A stretch of 64,000 nt of DNA from Nocardia ninae NBRC 108245 (GTDB taxonomy: Bacteria > Actinomycetota > Actinomycetes > Mycobacteriales > Mycobacteriaceae), in the NCBI RefSeq assembly GCF_007990755.1, contig NZ_BJXA01000031.1, positions 29,256-93,255 of the forward strand, written 5' to 3'. This document shows positions 51,923-60,729 of this stretch, in pieces (the first letter of the stretch is position 1; each line of letters begins with the position of its first letter). Made by a program: the position numbers and the translations under genes. Under the pieces are notes generated by a model. The model had not been told where the DNA came from and ran no database searches. It saw only the letters and a program-made list of their open reading frames with translations.

Positions 51923-52046
51923 CCGCCTGAATCGAATCGACTGCACAGCGACCCCGGCGGGATCGGGCCATCAGGCCTGGTCCCGCCGGGTTCGACATTC
52001 TGCAGCCGCGGTTGCGGCGCACTCATTCAGGTGAGGAGAAAACGCG

Positions 52047-53480
52047 ATGACCATCATTGCTCCCGCGTTTCAACAAGACACAGCGTCTGATCCGCGTGAT
52101 CCGCTCGGTCGACTGCAGCGCTTCTTCGATCCCGGAACTCTTCTTCCGCTCCACCCGCGCGACAAGTCGGGTGTGCTCGCCGGCATCGGCGAGGTAGACG
52201 GTGTCCGCACCGTGGCCTACTGCTCCGACGCCACCGTGATGGGTGGCGCGATGGGCGTCGACGGGTGCAAGCACATCGTCGACGCGATCGACACCGCCAT
52301 CGACTCCAGCCTGCCGATCGTCGGCATCTGGCACTCCGGCGGCGCCCGTCTGGCCGAGGGTGTCGAGGCCCTGCACGCCGTCGGCCTGGTCTTCGAGGCC
52401 ATGGTCCGCGCGTCCGGCCTGGTCCCGCAGATCTCGGTGGTCGTCGGCTTCGCCGCCGGTGGCGCCGCCTATGGTCCCGCGCTCACCGACATCGTGATCA
52501 TGGCCCCCGAGGGCCGCATCTTCGTGACCGGCCCCGACGTCGTGCGCAGCGTGACCGGCGAGCAGGTCGACATGGCCACCCTCGGCGGACCGGCGACGCA
52601 CGGCAAGAAGTCCGGCGTCACCCACATCGTCGCCGACGACGAGGCCGATGCGGTGCACCGCGCGCGGCGCCTGGTGTCGATGTTCGCCGAACAGGGCGAG
52701 TTCGATCTGGTCGCGGCCGAGCACGGCGACGTCGACCTCAAGGCGATGCTGCCGGAATCGGCCAAGCGCGCCTACGACGTGAAGCCGATCATCCACGAGC
52801 TGCTCGACAACGTCGACGGTGAAAGCTCGTTCGAGGAACTGCAGGGCGGTTACGCGCGCAGCATCGTCACCGGTCTCGGCCGGTTGGCCGGGCGCACCGT
52901 CGGCGTGCTCGCCAACAACCCGATCCGGCTCGGTGGTTGCCTGAACTCCGAAAGTGCCGAGAAGGCGGCGCGTTTCGTGCGGCTGTGCAACTCCTTCGGT
53001 ATCCCGCTCGTCGTGCTCACCGACGTCCCGGGGTATCTGCCCGGCGTCAGCATGGAGTGGGAAGGGGTGGTGCGCCGCGGTGCGAAGTTGCTGCATGCGT
53101 TCGCTGAAGCGCGCGTGCCCCGGGTCACATTGGTCACCCGGAAGATCTACGGCGGTGCCTACATCGCGATGAACGCCCGTGCGCTGGGTGCGACGGCGGT
53201 GTACGCGTGGCCCGGGTCCGAGGTCGCGGTGATGGGGGCCAAGGCTGCGGTCGGCATTCTGCACAAGAAGGCTCTGGCTGCCGCGCCCGATGACGAGCGG
53301 GAAGCGTTGCACGAGCGCCTCACTGCTGAGCACGAGCGCATTGCGGGTGGTGTAGAGCGGGCTGTTGCGATCGGTGTGGTCGATGAGGTGATCGATCCGG
53401 CCAAGACGCGCAGTACTATCGCCGCCGCGCTGGCTGCGGCTCCTTCGCGGGCCAGTCATCTGAAGAACATTCCGCTCTGA
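52047..53480 (+). CDS. accD6: Acyl-CoA carboxylase beta subunit
   Basis: 477 residues. Carboxyltransferase N- and C-domains: GIWHSGGARLAEGVEALHAVG, VVVGFAAGGAAYGPALTD, LVVLTDVPGYLPGVSMEW and KIYGGAYIAMNARALGA. With AccA3/AccE it makes malonyl-CoA for FAS-II. ATG 52047 behind GAGGAG. Closes the operon and is followed by a strong hairpin. Confidence 0.94.
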   Translation: MTIIAPAFQQDTASDPRDPLGRLQRFFDPGTLLPLHPRDKSGVLAGIGEVDGVRTVAYCSDATVMGGAMGVDGCKHIVDAIDTAIDSSLPIVGIWHSGGARLAEGVEALHAVGLVFEAMVRASGLVPQISVVVGFAAGGAAYGPALTDIVIMAPEGRIFVTGPDVVRSVTGEQVDMATLGGPATHGKKSGVTHIVADDEADAVHRARRLVSMFAEQGEFDLVAAEHGDVDLKAMLPESAKRAYDVKPIIHELLDNVDGESSFEELQGGYARSIVTGLGRLAGRTVGVLANNPIRLGGCLNSESAEKAARFVRLCNSFGIPLVVLTDVPGYLPGVSMEWEGVVRRGAKLLHAFAEARVPRVTLVTRKIYGGAYIAMNARALGATAVYAWPGSEVAVMGAKAAVGILHKKALAAAPDDEREALHERLTAEHERIAGGVERAVAIGVVDEVIDPAKTRSTIAAALAAAPSRASHLKNIPL

Positions 53481-53493
53481 ACTGAGCGACCAG

Positions 53494-53523
53494 CTGGGCC
53501 CCGGGGTACACCCCGGGGCCCAG
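53494..53523 (+). terminator. Rho-independent terminator of the FAS-II operon
   Basis: A 13-bp perfect stem, CTGGGCCCCGGGG (53494-53506) with its complement (53511-53523), a TACA loop, then TTTCGTT. Thirteen bases after the accD6 stop. One of the strongest hairpins in the window. Confidence 0.92.
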
Positions 53524-53708
53524 TTTCGTTGTCCTGTAACGCTTCTCCCGAACCGCAAACGGCAGCAAAATCGGCACGGAATCCCAGGGTTTGCGAGCAA
53601 CAGCTGCACTCGTTCTCGGGATCCGCACTCTCTGCGGGTGCCGCGTGACCCCGAGGTAGTGCGGATCGTTGACGACTGGCGAGGTGGGGCCGTCGGTAGC
53701 ATCGGGAG

Positions 53709-54188
53709 GTGCGCTATGAAGAGCTTGCCGACGTGCCGTGTTCCATCACGCGGCCGCTCGTGATCTTCGGCGATCGGTGGACGTTGCTGATTCTGAAGTT
53801 CGCGTTCTCGGGGATTCGGCGGTTCAACGGGTTTCAGAGTGCGCTCGGTATCTCGCGTAGTCGGTTGCAGGACCGGCTGGATCGGCTGATCGAGCACGAG
53901 ATTCTGGTGAAGCAGAAGGCTGCGGTGGGGGCGCACGAGGAGTACCGGCTCACGCAGAAGGGGCATGACATCTACCCGATCCTGATGGCTATCCGGGACT
54001 GGGGCGATACGTACATGGCGCCCGATGGTGCGCCGGTGCGCTACACCCATCAGGGGTGCACGGGTGAGGCGCACGCGGGGCTCGAATGCGATGTGTGCGG
54101 TCAGGAGCTGACGGCGCGGGATGTGGTTCCGGAGCCTGGGCCGGGACTCCTCGAATCGGATCAGTCCGTGAACCAGGTTGCTACCTGA
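53709..54188 (+). CDS. HxlR-family regulator
   Basis: 159 residues. The HxlR signature Cys in DVPCSITRPLVIFGDRWTLL, then the winged HTH FNGFQSALGISRSRLQDRLDRL. The C-terminus adds cysteines (HQGCTGEAHAGLECDVCGQEL), a possible zinc or redox site. GTG start. Its 3' end overlaps that of the convergent nitroreductase by 28 bases; HxlR proteins often control such genes. Confidence 0.87.
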   Translation: MRYEELADVPCSITRPLVIFGDRWTLLILKFAFSGIRRFNGFQSALGISRSRLQDRLDRLIEHEILVKQKAAVGAHEEYRLTQKGHDIYPILMAIRDWGDTYMAPDGAPVRYTHQGCTGEAHAGLECDVCGQELTARDVVPEPGPGLLESDQSVNQVAT

Positions 54189-54856
54189 TCCACGTCCTCG
54201 CGTGAGGTGCGGAAGCTGTTGATCGGATGCTCGGTGTCCGGGTAGCCGAACGAGATGCCGGCGACCACCCGGCGGTTGTCCGGTATGCCGAAATAGGTGC
54301 GGATAAACGGCGCGTACGACGCCAGCGCCGCCTGGGGTGCCGCGCCGAGGCCGAGGCTCTGCGCGCCGAGCAGGAAGTTGCCGATGTACAGGCCGCAGTC
54401 GACGGCGCCGTAGACGCCGAGATCGGCCTCGGTGGTCACGATCGCCACGTGCGGTGCGTCGAACAGTGCGAAGTTGCGTAGCGCCTGGCGCATCGTCTGC
54501 TCGCGGTCGCCCTTGCCGATGCCGACACTGTCGTACAGCCGCAGACCGCACTCGCGCCTGCGGTCCCGGAACACACCCGTGTACTGCGCGGGGAACGCGA
54601 AATCCGGCTCCGGCGTTGCGGTTTGGATGTGGGTGAGCAGTTCCTCGCGGAAGCGGTCGGTGCCTGAGCCCTCGGTCACCACGACCTGCCACGGCTGAGT
54701 GTTGCACCACGAGGCGGTGCGCTGTGCCACCCGCAGCAGCTTCTCGATGACCTCGTGCGAGACGGGATCGGCGCGGAACTGCCGACAGGTCCAGCGTTCG
54801 TCGAGCAGCCTGGCCAATGCCGTGTACTGCTCGGTATCCACATCGGCTGTCGTCAT
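54161..54856 (-). CDS. Nitroreductase-family FMN oxidoreductase
   Basis: 231 residues. ERWTCRQFRADPVSHEVIEKLL (FMN-binding Arg region), the SWCNTQPWQVVVT loop, GLYIGNFLLGAQSLGLGAAPQ and GISFGYPD at the end. Likely reduces nitroaromatics, quinones or a related acceptor with NAD(P)H. ATG 54856 chosen over an upstream in-frame ATG at 54901. Convergent with the HxlR gene. Confidence 0.87.
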   Translation of the reverse strand: MTTADVDTEQYTALARLLDERWTCRQFRADPVSHEVIEKLLRVAQRTASWCNTQPWQVVVTEGSGTDRFREELLTHIQTATPEPDFAFPAQYTGVFRDRRRECGLRLYDSVGIGKGDREQTMRQALRNFALFDAPHVAIVTTEADLGVYGAVDCGLYIGNFLLGAQSLGLGAAPQAALASYAPFIRTYFGIPDNRRVVAGISFGYPDTEHPINSFRTSREDVDQVATWFTD

Positions 54857-55124
54857 CCCGCTCCTCGATTTTGGTTCTATTTTGAGACTGAACGCTAGCA
54901 TCGAAAAGGTTGTGGCGGAATGGGGCCGAACCTCGCGGCATTACGGCGAACAGCCGCACAGTTTGTAGGTTCCCGCACGCCGACTTGCCGCACTGACACG
55001 CGTGCGGATGTCGAAGAGGGCGCGGGTGCGGTGGTGCGGGCGGGGGCCACCGTCGAACTGGGCGGTCGGATGGAGTGCTGGCATTGCCGGGTCATGAGCT
55101 CTCTGACAAGGCAGAATCCAGCGC

Positions 55125-57092
55125 ATGGCTTTCGGAGCCCCCGCCGCGCGGGATCGCAAGCGGCACGGTCGGCACTACACGCCGCCGGTGCTCGCGCGGT
55201 TTCTGGCGCAGCGGCTGCTCACACACGTGCAGCGGCCGGAATCCGGGGTCTTGCGAGTGCTCGATCCGGCGTGTGGTGACGGGGAGCTGTTGTTCGCGCT
55301 GCGGGACGAGGCGGCGATTCGGCTGCCCGGGGTTCGGGTGGAGTCGACCGGGTACGACCTGGACGCTGCGGCGCTCGCGGTGGCGCGGGCGCGGGACGCG
55401 GGAGCCGGTGTGGACTGGCATGTCGGGGACTTCCTCACGGCGTCGCACGAGCTCGCGGCGGCATCGTTCGACGCCGTGATCACGAACCCGCCGTATGTGC
55501 GGACCCAGCAGTTGGGTGGGGCCACCGCGCAGCTGCTCAGTAAGCAGTTCGGGTTGCGCGGGCGGATCGATCTGACGCATCCGTTCGTCGCGACGCTGCC
55601 GCGGCTGCTGTGCCCCGGTGGTGCGCTGGGGTTGTTGTGCGCCAACAGGTTCCTGACCACCAAGGCGGGCGCCAACATTCGGCGGTTGCTGCTTGCCGAA
55701 TTGGCGCCGGTCGAGTTGTACGACCTGGGGGACACCAAACTCTTCGAGGCAGCTGTACTGCCCGCGATCACCATCGCCACGCGTACCGAGTGCGGCGGGG
55801 AATGCCGTTACGCCTCGGCATATGAGACGGCTGTCAGCGAAAATGCCTCGGACATAGACCTTTTTGACGCGCTGACCGGCGACCGCTGTAGCCTCGTCGC
55901 GCACAATGGGCGAACTTTCGCGGTGGAGGTCGGCACGTTGGTGACGGGCCAGCCGATGCTGGAAAAGTCTGGAGCGCAGGAGTTTTCTGCCGCCTGCGTC
56001 GGGGCGGGCGTTGCTGGGCAGAGCGAGCCCCTCCGCCCACTGCTGTCCGCCGCCGCAGCGCCGTCAGCGCAGCTGCTGTCCTTCGCGCCGCAGCCTGCCG
56101 CCGAACTACCCTTGGCCGCAACGCCGTCCACCCAACCCGTGTCTGCCGCGCCGCAGTCGGTTGCACCGCTGTCTGCGACACCGCCGTTCGCCCCAGCCCC
56201 ATCACCCGCATCGCCAGCGGCTCCGCTTCGCGCAATCGTCCGGCGCACAGCGGAACCCGAGACCGCGTGGCGCATGTCCAATGCCGAGGTCGATGCCTGG
56301 CTCAACGCCATCGCCGCGGCGACCTGGAAAACGTTCGGGGAGGTTGGCCGGATTCGGGTGGGTATCAAGACAACTGCGGATCGGGTGTTCATCTCGGATC
56401 GGTGGGCTGAGGTCGAGCCGCCTCCCGAACCGGAGCTATTGCTCGAGTTGATCACGCATCATGATCTCGAACCGTGGCGGATCGTCCGAGCGAGCGACAC
56501 CCGCGTGCTGTATCCCTACGACTGCCGTCAGCCGCGTCGCACTCCGATCGATTTGAACGAATTCCCCTGTGCTGCTGAGTATCTACGCACCCATAAGGAC
56601 ACGCTGTCCGCTCGCCACTACCTCGGCGCGAGCGGGCGCGAATGGTTCGAGATCTGGGTGCCGCAGCGTCCGCAGTTGTGGTGTGAGCCGAAGCTGGTGT
56701 TTCCGGATATCAGTGATCGGCCGCGGTTCGCGCTCGATCGGTCGGGTGCGGTGGTGAACGGTGACTGCTATTGGATCTCGCTACCCGATCTGGCCGGGAC
56801 GCCGTCCGACGCGGATCTGCTCGCGTATTTGCTGATGGGCGTGGCGAATTCGGCACTGGGGTTGCGGTTCTACGACACGGTATGTGGGAACAGGCTGTAC
56901 TCCGGCAGGCGCCGGTGGATCACGCAGTACGTGGCCCGGCTACCGCTGCCGAATCCGGGTTCGACGTCTGCGGTGGCCGTCGTCGAGCTGGCGCGCGAGT
57001 TCGTCGACGGCCGGGTGCCGGATGCGGCCGCGCGGGCCGAGCTGGACGAGCGGGTGGCGGCGGCGTTCGGGGTGTCGCTGCCCGCGATCTGA
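55125..57092 (+). CDS. Orphan adenine-specific DNA methyltransferase
   Basis: 655 residues. Motif X-like GRHYTPP, the SAM loop VLDPACGDGELL (about 45-56), the catalytic NPPY at 121-124 and LLCANRFLTTK, then a C-terminal specificity region (RHYLGASGREWFEIW, GVANSALGLRFY). A TaqI/Eco57I-type N6-adenine methyltransferase. An Ala/Pro/Ser-rich stretch (about 305-370) separates catalytic and specificity parts. No restriction gene adjoins it, so it is either orphan or uses a distant nuclease. ATG 55125. Confidence 0.85.
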   Translation: MAFGAPAARDRKRHGRHYTPPVLARFLAQRLLTHVQRPESGVLRVLDPACGDGELLFALRDEAAIRLPGVRVESTGYDLDAAALAVARARDAGAGVDWHVGDFLTASHELAAASFDAVITNPPYVRTQQLGGATAQLLSKQFGLRGRIDLTHPFVATLPRLLCPGGALGLLCANRFLTTKAGANIRRLLLAELAPVELYDLGDTKLFEAAVLPAITIATRTECGGECRYASAYETAVSENASDIDLFDALTGDRCSLVAHNGRTFAVEVGTLVTGQPMLEKSGAQEFSAACVGAGVAGQSEPLRPLLSAAAAPSAQLLSFAPQPAAELPLAATPSTQPVSAAPQSVAPLSATPPFAPAPSPASPAAPLRAIVRRTAEPETAWRMSNAEVDAWLNAIAAATWKTFGEVGRIRVGIKTTADRVFISDRWAEVEPPPEPELLLELITHHDLEPWRIVRASDTRVLYPYDCRQPRRTPIDLNEFPCAAEYLRTHKDTLSARHYLGASGREWFEIWVPQRPQLWCEPKLVFPDISDRPRFALDRSGAVVNGDCYWISLPDLAGTPSDADLLAYLLMGVANSALGLRFYDTVCGNRLYSGRRRWITQYVARLPLPNPGSTSAVAVVELAREFVDGRVPDAAARAELDERVAAAFGVSLPAI

Positions 57093-57095
57093 GCG

Positions 57096-57719
57096 CTATG
57101 CGGTGACGTGCACGCCCACCATGGGCAGCAGGGTGCGGCGGGCGAACTCACGGGCGGCGTCGCGGTCGGCGACCGGAATGAGCCCGTCGGGGGTGAGGGC
57201 GAGGGAGAGTGCGAGCCGCGCCATGATCTCGGCAACCAGGTCGGCGTCGAAATCGTGGGTGTTCTCGGTGTCGCGCAGTTCGCGCAGCTTTTCGGCCAGG
57301 TAGCCGCGGCCGACGGCGAGGATCGGCCCTGCGTCGGTGGTGAGCCGGGGCAGGATCAGGTCCGGTTCGGTGCGCAGCAGGCGGCGCAGCAGCTCGTTGT
57401 TGGCGATGGCGGTGATGAAGGCGACGAAGATCTCCACCAGCTGGTCCTCGGAGCCGCTGACGGCCCGTACCTGCTTGTCGATCATCGTGACGAAGCGCTG
57501 CGCTTCCCGCACACTCACCGCTTCGACCAGCTCGTTCTTCGATTCGAAGCGGCGGTACAGGGTGGCGGGGCTGATGCCGGCACGGCGGGCGATCTCACCC
57601 ATGCTGGTCCGCTTGATGCCGAAGTCCAGGAAGGCCGACAGCGCGCTTTCCAGGAGCTTCTCGCCGTCGGCGACGGGCTTGTCCAGGATGCGCTGCAGCA
57701 TGGGCGGGACACTTGGCAT
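57096..57719 (-). CDS. TetR-family transcriptional regulator
   Basis: 207 residues. HTH in GIKRTSMGEIARRAGISPATLYRRF, then a sensor domain of about 150 residues. ATG 57719. It is divergent from the SDR gene (204-base gap) and its stop is 3 bases from the methyltransferase stop. It may regulate the SDR. Confidence 0.88.
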   Translation of the reverse strand: MPSVPPMLQRILDKPVADGEKLLESALSAFLDFGIKRTSMGEIARRAGISPATLYRRFESKNELVEAVSVREAQRFVTMIDKQVRAVSGSEDQLVEIFVAFITAIANNELLRRLLRTEPDLILPRLTTDAGPILAVGRGYLAEKLRELRDTENTHDFDADLVAEIMARLALSLALTPDGLIPVADRDAAREFARRTLLPMVGVHVTA

Positions 57720-57923
57720 CTGGTCTCCAGTCGATTCGTGCGAGGGCCGGCGTGCGGGATGGCGTCGCGACGGTGCGGGTGATGGACCTTCATTATTTCA
57801 CCGGCGTCCGGCGGCTCGTCCGAGGATCGCCGGATTGGCGTCCAGGTCGCGCGTCCAGCTTTGTCTGGTTAGCCTTTGTGGATATCCGATTTGGATGTCG
57901 AGTGGGCTGGAAAGGGTTGAGCC

Positions 57924-58736
57924 GTGGCATATTTCGCGAACCGGGTGGTGGCGATCACGGGGGCGGGCTCCGGCATCGGCCGCGAACTGGCCCTGGCCTT
58001 GGCCGCCGACGGCGCCCTGTTGGCGCTGTCGGACAAGTCGGCCGACGCCGTCGCCGAGACCGGCGCACGCTGCGCCGAGGTGGGCCATGAGCCGACGGTG
58101 AGCACGCTCGACGTCACCGACCGGGCAGCGGTGCTCGCCCATGCCGCGGCGACCGCCGCGCGGTACGGACGGGTCGAGGCACTGTTCAACAACGCCGGAA
58201 TCCTGCATGTCGGCAGTGTGGCGGACTCACCGTTCAGCGATTTCGAGCACGTGATGGACGTGGACTTCTGGGGAGTCGTCAACGGCACCAAGGCTTTTCT
58301 GCCGTATCTGCTGGCCGCCGATCGGGCGCACGTGGTCAACATGTCCTCGGCGTTCGGGTTGGTGGGCGTGGCGCAGCACGCGCCGTACAACTCGGCGAAG
58401 TTCGCGGTACGCGGGTTCACCGACTCGTTACGCCAGGACATGCGGGCTGCGGGCGGCATGGTGCGGGTCACCGGGGTTTATCCCGGCGGCGTGCTCACCT
58501 CCATCGCGCGGTCGGCGAGCGTCGCACCCGGCATCGACGCGGCGGCGGTCGCGCGCCGCTTCGAGGGGCACGTCGCGCGCACCAGCCCGGCCGCGGCGGC
58601 CAGGACGATTCTGCGTGGCGCCGCCCGCGGTGAGGCGAAGGTGCTCGTCGGACTGGACGCCCTTCTTGTGGACCTGGTCACAAGGTTCGCCGGCTCGTAT
58701 CACGAACGGGTGCTGGACATGGTATTTCGTTCCTGA
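57924..58736 (+). CDS. Short-chain dehydrogenase/reductase
   Basis: 270 residues. Cofactor loop TGAGSGIGRELALAL, NNAG motif (LFNNAGILHVG), catalytic Ser in NMSSAFGLVG and YNSAK (Tyr-x-x-x-Lys). Classical SDR, NAD(P)-dependent alcohol/ketone substrate unknown. GTG 57924 follows AAAGGG. Divergent from the TetR gene. Confidence 0.9.
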   Translation: MAYFANRVVAITGAGSGIGRELALALAADGALLALSDKSADAVAETGARCAEVGHEPTVSTLDVTDRAAVLAHAAATAARYGRVEALFNNAGILHVGSVADSPFSDFEHVMDVDFWGVVNGTKAFLPYLLAADRAHVVNMSSAFGLVGVAQHAPYNSAKFAVRGFTDSLRQDMRAAGGMVRVTGVYPGGVLTSIARSASVAPGIDAAAVARRFEGHVARTSPAAAARTILRGAARGEAKVLVGLDALLVDLVTRFAGSYHERVLDMVFRS

Positions 58737-58764
58737 CCGTGCGCACCCGCGCGGTCGGGAACGG

Positions 58765-58873
58765 ATGATGGTGAAATGGCAACTGGTCGAACGCTTCTCG
58801 TCATGGAGTCCAATCGGACGCGATCGATCGGACACGATTGATGGCGAAATGGATCCTGGTCGAATGCTTTTCG
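58765..58873 (+). repeat. Partial tandem copy of the next gene's 5' end
   Basis: 58765-58800 encodes MMVKWQLVERFSS and 58838-58873 encodes the closely similar MMAKWILVECFSG, the real start of the next gene. The offset is 73 bases, so the first copy is out of frame with the gene and stops making sense after about 12 codons. It is either a small duplication or the stump of a lost paralogue. Confidence 0.75.
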
Positions 58874-59833
58874 GGCGTGCCGGGCAAGGTGATCGCGTTC
58901 GGTGCCACGCCGAAGTCCTTCGTGCCGCTGCGCAATATCGTGCGCAACCCGCTGTCGCTCGCGGACGCGGAAGCCGCTCTCGCGCAGGCCTGCCGGACCC
59001 GTGAACCGGTCGCGTGCGTGTCGACGGACGGCAGGCGCACGGTGCGGGCCGAGCCGCTGCTCATCACGCCGGAGCGGGCGCATGCCGTCCGCCTGTGGGT
59101 GGGTCCGGTGCGGGAGTCGCTGCCGCCGCGAGAACCGGTGGGGGCGTGGTACTTCAACCTCACCACCAATCGGTCGGTGCGTAGCGTGGATCTGCTCGAT
59201 CTGTACGGTGTCGCGCCCGAGGACCGGGCGGCCGAGGTTGCCATCGCGGGGGCGTTCACCCGCTTGGTCACCAATCGGGACGAGAGCGAGGCGCTGGCGA
59301 AGATCGTGAACTCCGCGCCGGGTACCGAGCATCAAGCGGTGTGGACCGTCCGCCGCGACGACGACGCCTTGCGTGCAGGGCATTTCGCCTGCCGGATCAT
59401 TATCGAGCCCGATGCCGACGGGCATGAGGAGGTCTTGTTCCGCGGCGTGACCCAGGACATCGGTGCCGCGACCGCGGTGCCCTCGGCGCCGCCGCCGATG
59501 ATCCTGGAGTATCAACTGCTGGAGGCCTCCACGGCGCCGGGGGAGTACCGGGCCATCATGAATCTGCGTTCGCTGCAACTGATTCGGTGGATCGGGCCGC
59601 CGATGCCGGATATCGCCTGGGCGGATCTACCCGGTCAGCCCGCGCCACAGATCCATCCGGACGATCTGGTCGCCGCGCAAGCCATGTCGCGGGAGTTGGC
59701 GCGCCACCGCACGGAGGGCACGGTACGACTGCGCCGGGTCGATGGTGGCTGGCAATCGGTGCACGTGCGGGCCGCGCTGATGGCGCTGGATCAGCACACC
59801 ACGGCCGGGCTGGCCACGGTCACCGCCGTATGA
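58841..59833 (+). CDS. Actinobacterial hypothetical, possible PAS/GAF-like
   Basis: 330 residues. A conserved opening (MAKWILVECFSGVPGKVIAFG), then mixed alpha/beta segments that may form PAS/GAF-like sensor folds (GAWYFNLTTNRSVRSVDLLD, VLFRGVTQDIGA, RRVDGGWQSVHVRAALM). No catalytic motif recognised. ATG 58841 used; TTG 58838 adjoins it. Preceded by a partial copy of its own start and followed by a bidirectional hairpin. Confidence 0.7.
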   Translation: MAKWILVECFSGVPGKVIAFGATPKSFVPLRNIVRNPLSLADAEAALAQACRTREPVACVSTDGRRTVRAEPLLITPERAHAVRLWVGPVRESLPPREPVGAWYFNLTTNRSVRSVDLLDLYGVAPEDRAAEVAIAGAFTRLVTNRDESEALAKIVNSAPGTEHQAVWTVRRDDDALRAGHFACRIIIEPDADGHEEVLFRGVTQDIGAATAVPSAPPPMILEYQLLEASTAPGEYRAIMNLRSLQLIRWIGPPMPDIAWADLPGQPAPQIHPDDLVAAQAMSRELARHRTEGTVRLRRVDGGWQSVHVRAALMALDQHTTAGLATVTAV

Positions 59834-59849
59834 TCCGCGGTGACCGTGG
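59814..59849. terminator. 13-bp bidirectional hairpin terminator
   Basis: CCACGGTCACCGC (59814-59826) pairs perfectly with GCGGTGACCGTGG (59837-59849); the 10-base loop holds the TGA stop of the preceding gene. It ends 8 bases before the stop of the convergent small ORF. Confidence 0.85.
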
Positions 59850-59857
59850 GATGGCGA

Positions 59858-60046
59858 TCACTGGCGCGGTAAGTCCAGCGCCGCCATCTCCTGCTCGATC
59901 GCGTTGGCGGCGAAATCCACACCGCTGGAACGCAATTCGTGGACTCGTCGCTGTAATGCCTCGATGCCGCCCGGCTGGGCGGCAATGTCGGCCACGCTGA
60001 TCCGCCCCGTGGACCGGTGCATACTCGACTGCATGTACGCCATCAT
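59858..60046 (-). CDS. Small hypothetical protein (62 residues)
   Basis: Short but well supported: AGGAGG seven bases before ATG 60046, and a compact sequence (ISVADIAAQPGGIEALQRRVHELRSSGVDFAA, a likely helix pair). No family recognised. It ends at the shared terminator. The start is set by the ribosome site; an upstream in-frame codon at 60067 is rejected. Confidence 0.7.
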   Translation of the reverse strand: MMAYMQSSMHRSTGRISVADIAAQPGGIEALQRRVHELRSSGVDFAANAIEQEMAALDLPRQ

Positions 60047-60213
60047 CGTGAAACCTCCTGCCTGCACGCTTCTGCGCCCACCGACCCAGGTGGGTTGACC
60101 ACTGCGCTACAAGCCGCACGACAACCGTGTCGGCAGGAGACCCCGGGTCACCGGGCACGCTGGCCGAATGTTATCAGCGATTCCTACTGGACGCTTGATC
60201 AGTGTGTGCTGTC

Positions 60214-60729
60214 TCACACCTCTTTTGCGGCACGGTGATTCGCCGTGTTGTGTAGGTACACAGCCCCATTCAGCCTAATGCCGTCCTGCTCGGCCTCGCT
60301 GAGCTCACGCCGGACCTTGCCCGGCACTCCGGCGACGAGCGACCCGGGCGGAATCTGCGCGCCCTCCGGAATAAGCGCGTTGGCCGCGATCAAACTGCCC
60401 GCGCCGATCACCGCGCCGTTGAGCACGGTGGCGCCCATGCCGACGAGCACGTCGTCGCCGACCGTGCAGCCGTGCAGGATCGCGTTGTGCCCGACCGACA
60501 CTCCGCTGCCGACGGTGAGCGGGAAGCCGGGATCGGCGTGCAGCACGCAGCCGTCCTGGATGTTGGTCCGCTCGCCGACGCTGATCTCTTCGAGGTCCCC
60601 GCGCAGCACGGCGCTGTACCAAACGCTGACCTCGGCCGCGAGCCGTACCCGGCCGATCACCGTTGCGTTCGGCGCGACCCACGCCGCCTCGTCGATCTCC
60701 GGGGCGAACTCACCGATCTGAATCCTCAT
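60214..60729 (-). CDS. Gamma-carbonic-anhydrase-like hexapeptide protein
   Basis: 171 residues of left-handed beta-helix repeats (WVAPNATVIGRVRLAAEVSVW, then TNIQDGCVLHADPG, GVSVGHNAILHGCTVGDDVLVGM), with His residues in the metal positions of the gamma-CA/YrdA/PaaY family. Hydratase activity is not assured. ATG 60729 overlaps the regulator's stop (ATGA). Confidence 0.88.
   Translation of the reverse strand: MRIQIGEFAPEIDEAAWVAPNATVIGRVRLAAEVSVWYSAVLRGDLEEISVGERTNIQDGCVLHADPGFPLTVGSGVSVGHNAILHGCTVGDDVLVGMGATVLNGAVIGAGSLIAANALIPEGAQIPPGSLVAGVPGKVRRELSEAEQDGIRLNGAVYLHNTANHRAAKEV

Noticed and set aside
52023-53400. Nitroreductase frame extended or antisense open frame over accD6
   Set aside because: The frame on the minus strand here is a shadow of the carboxylase and has no motifs.
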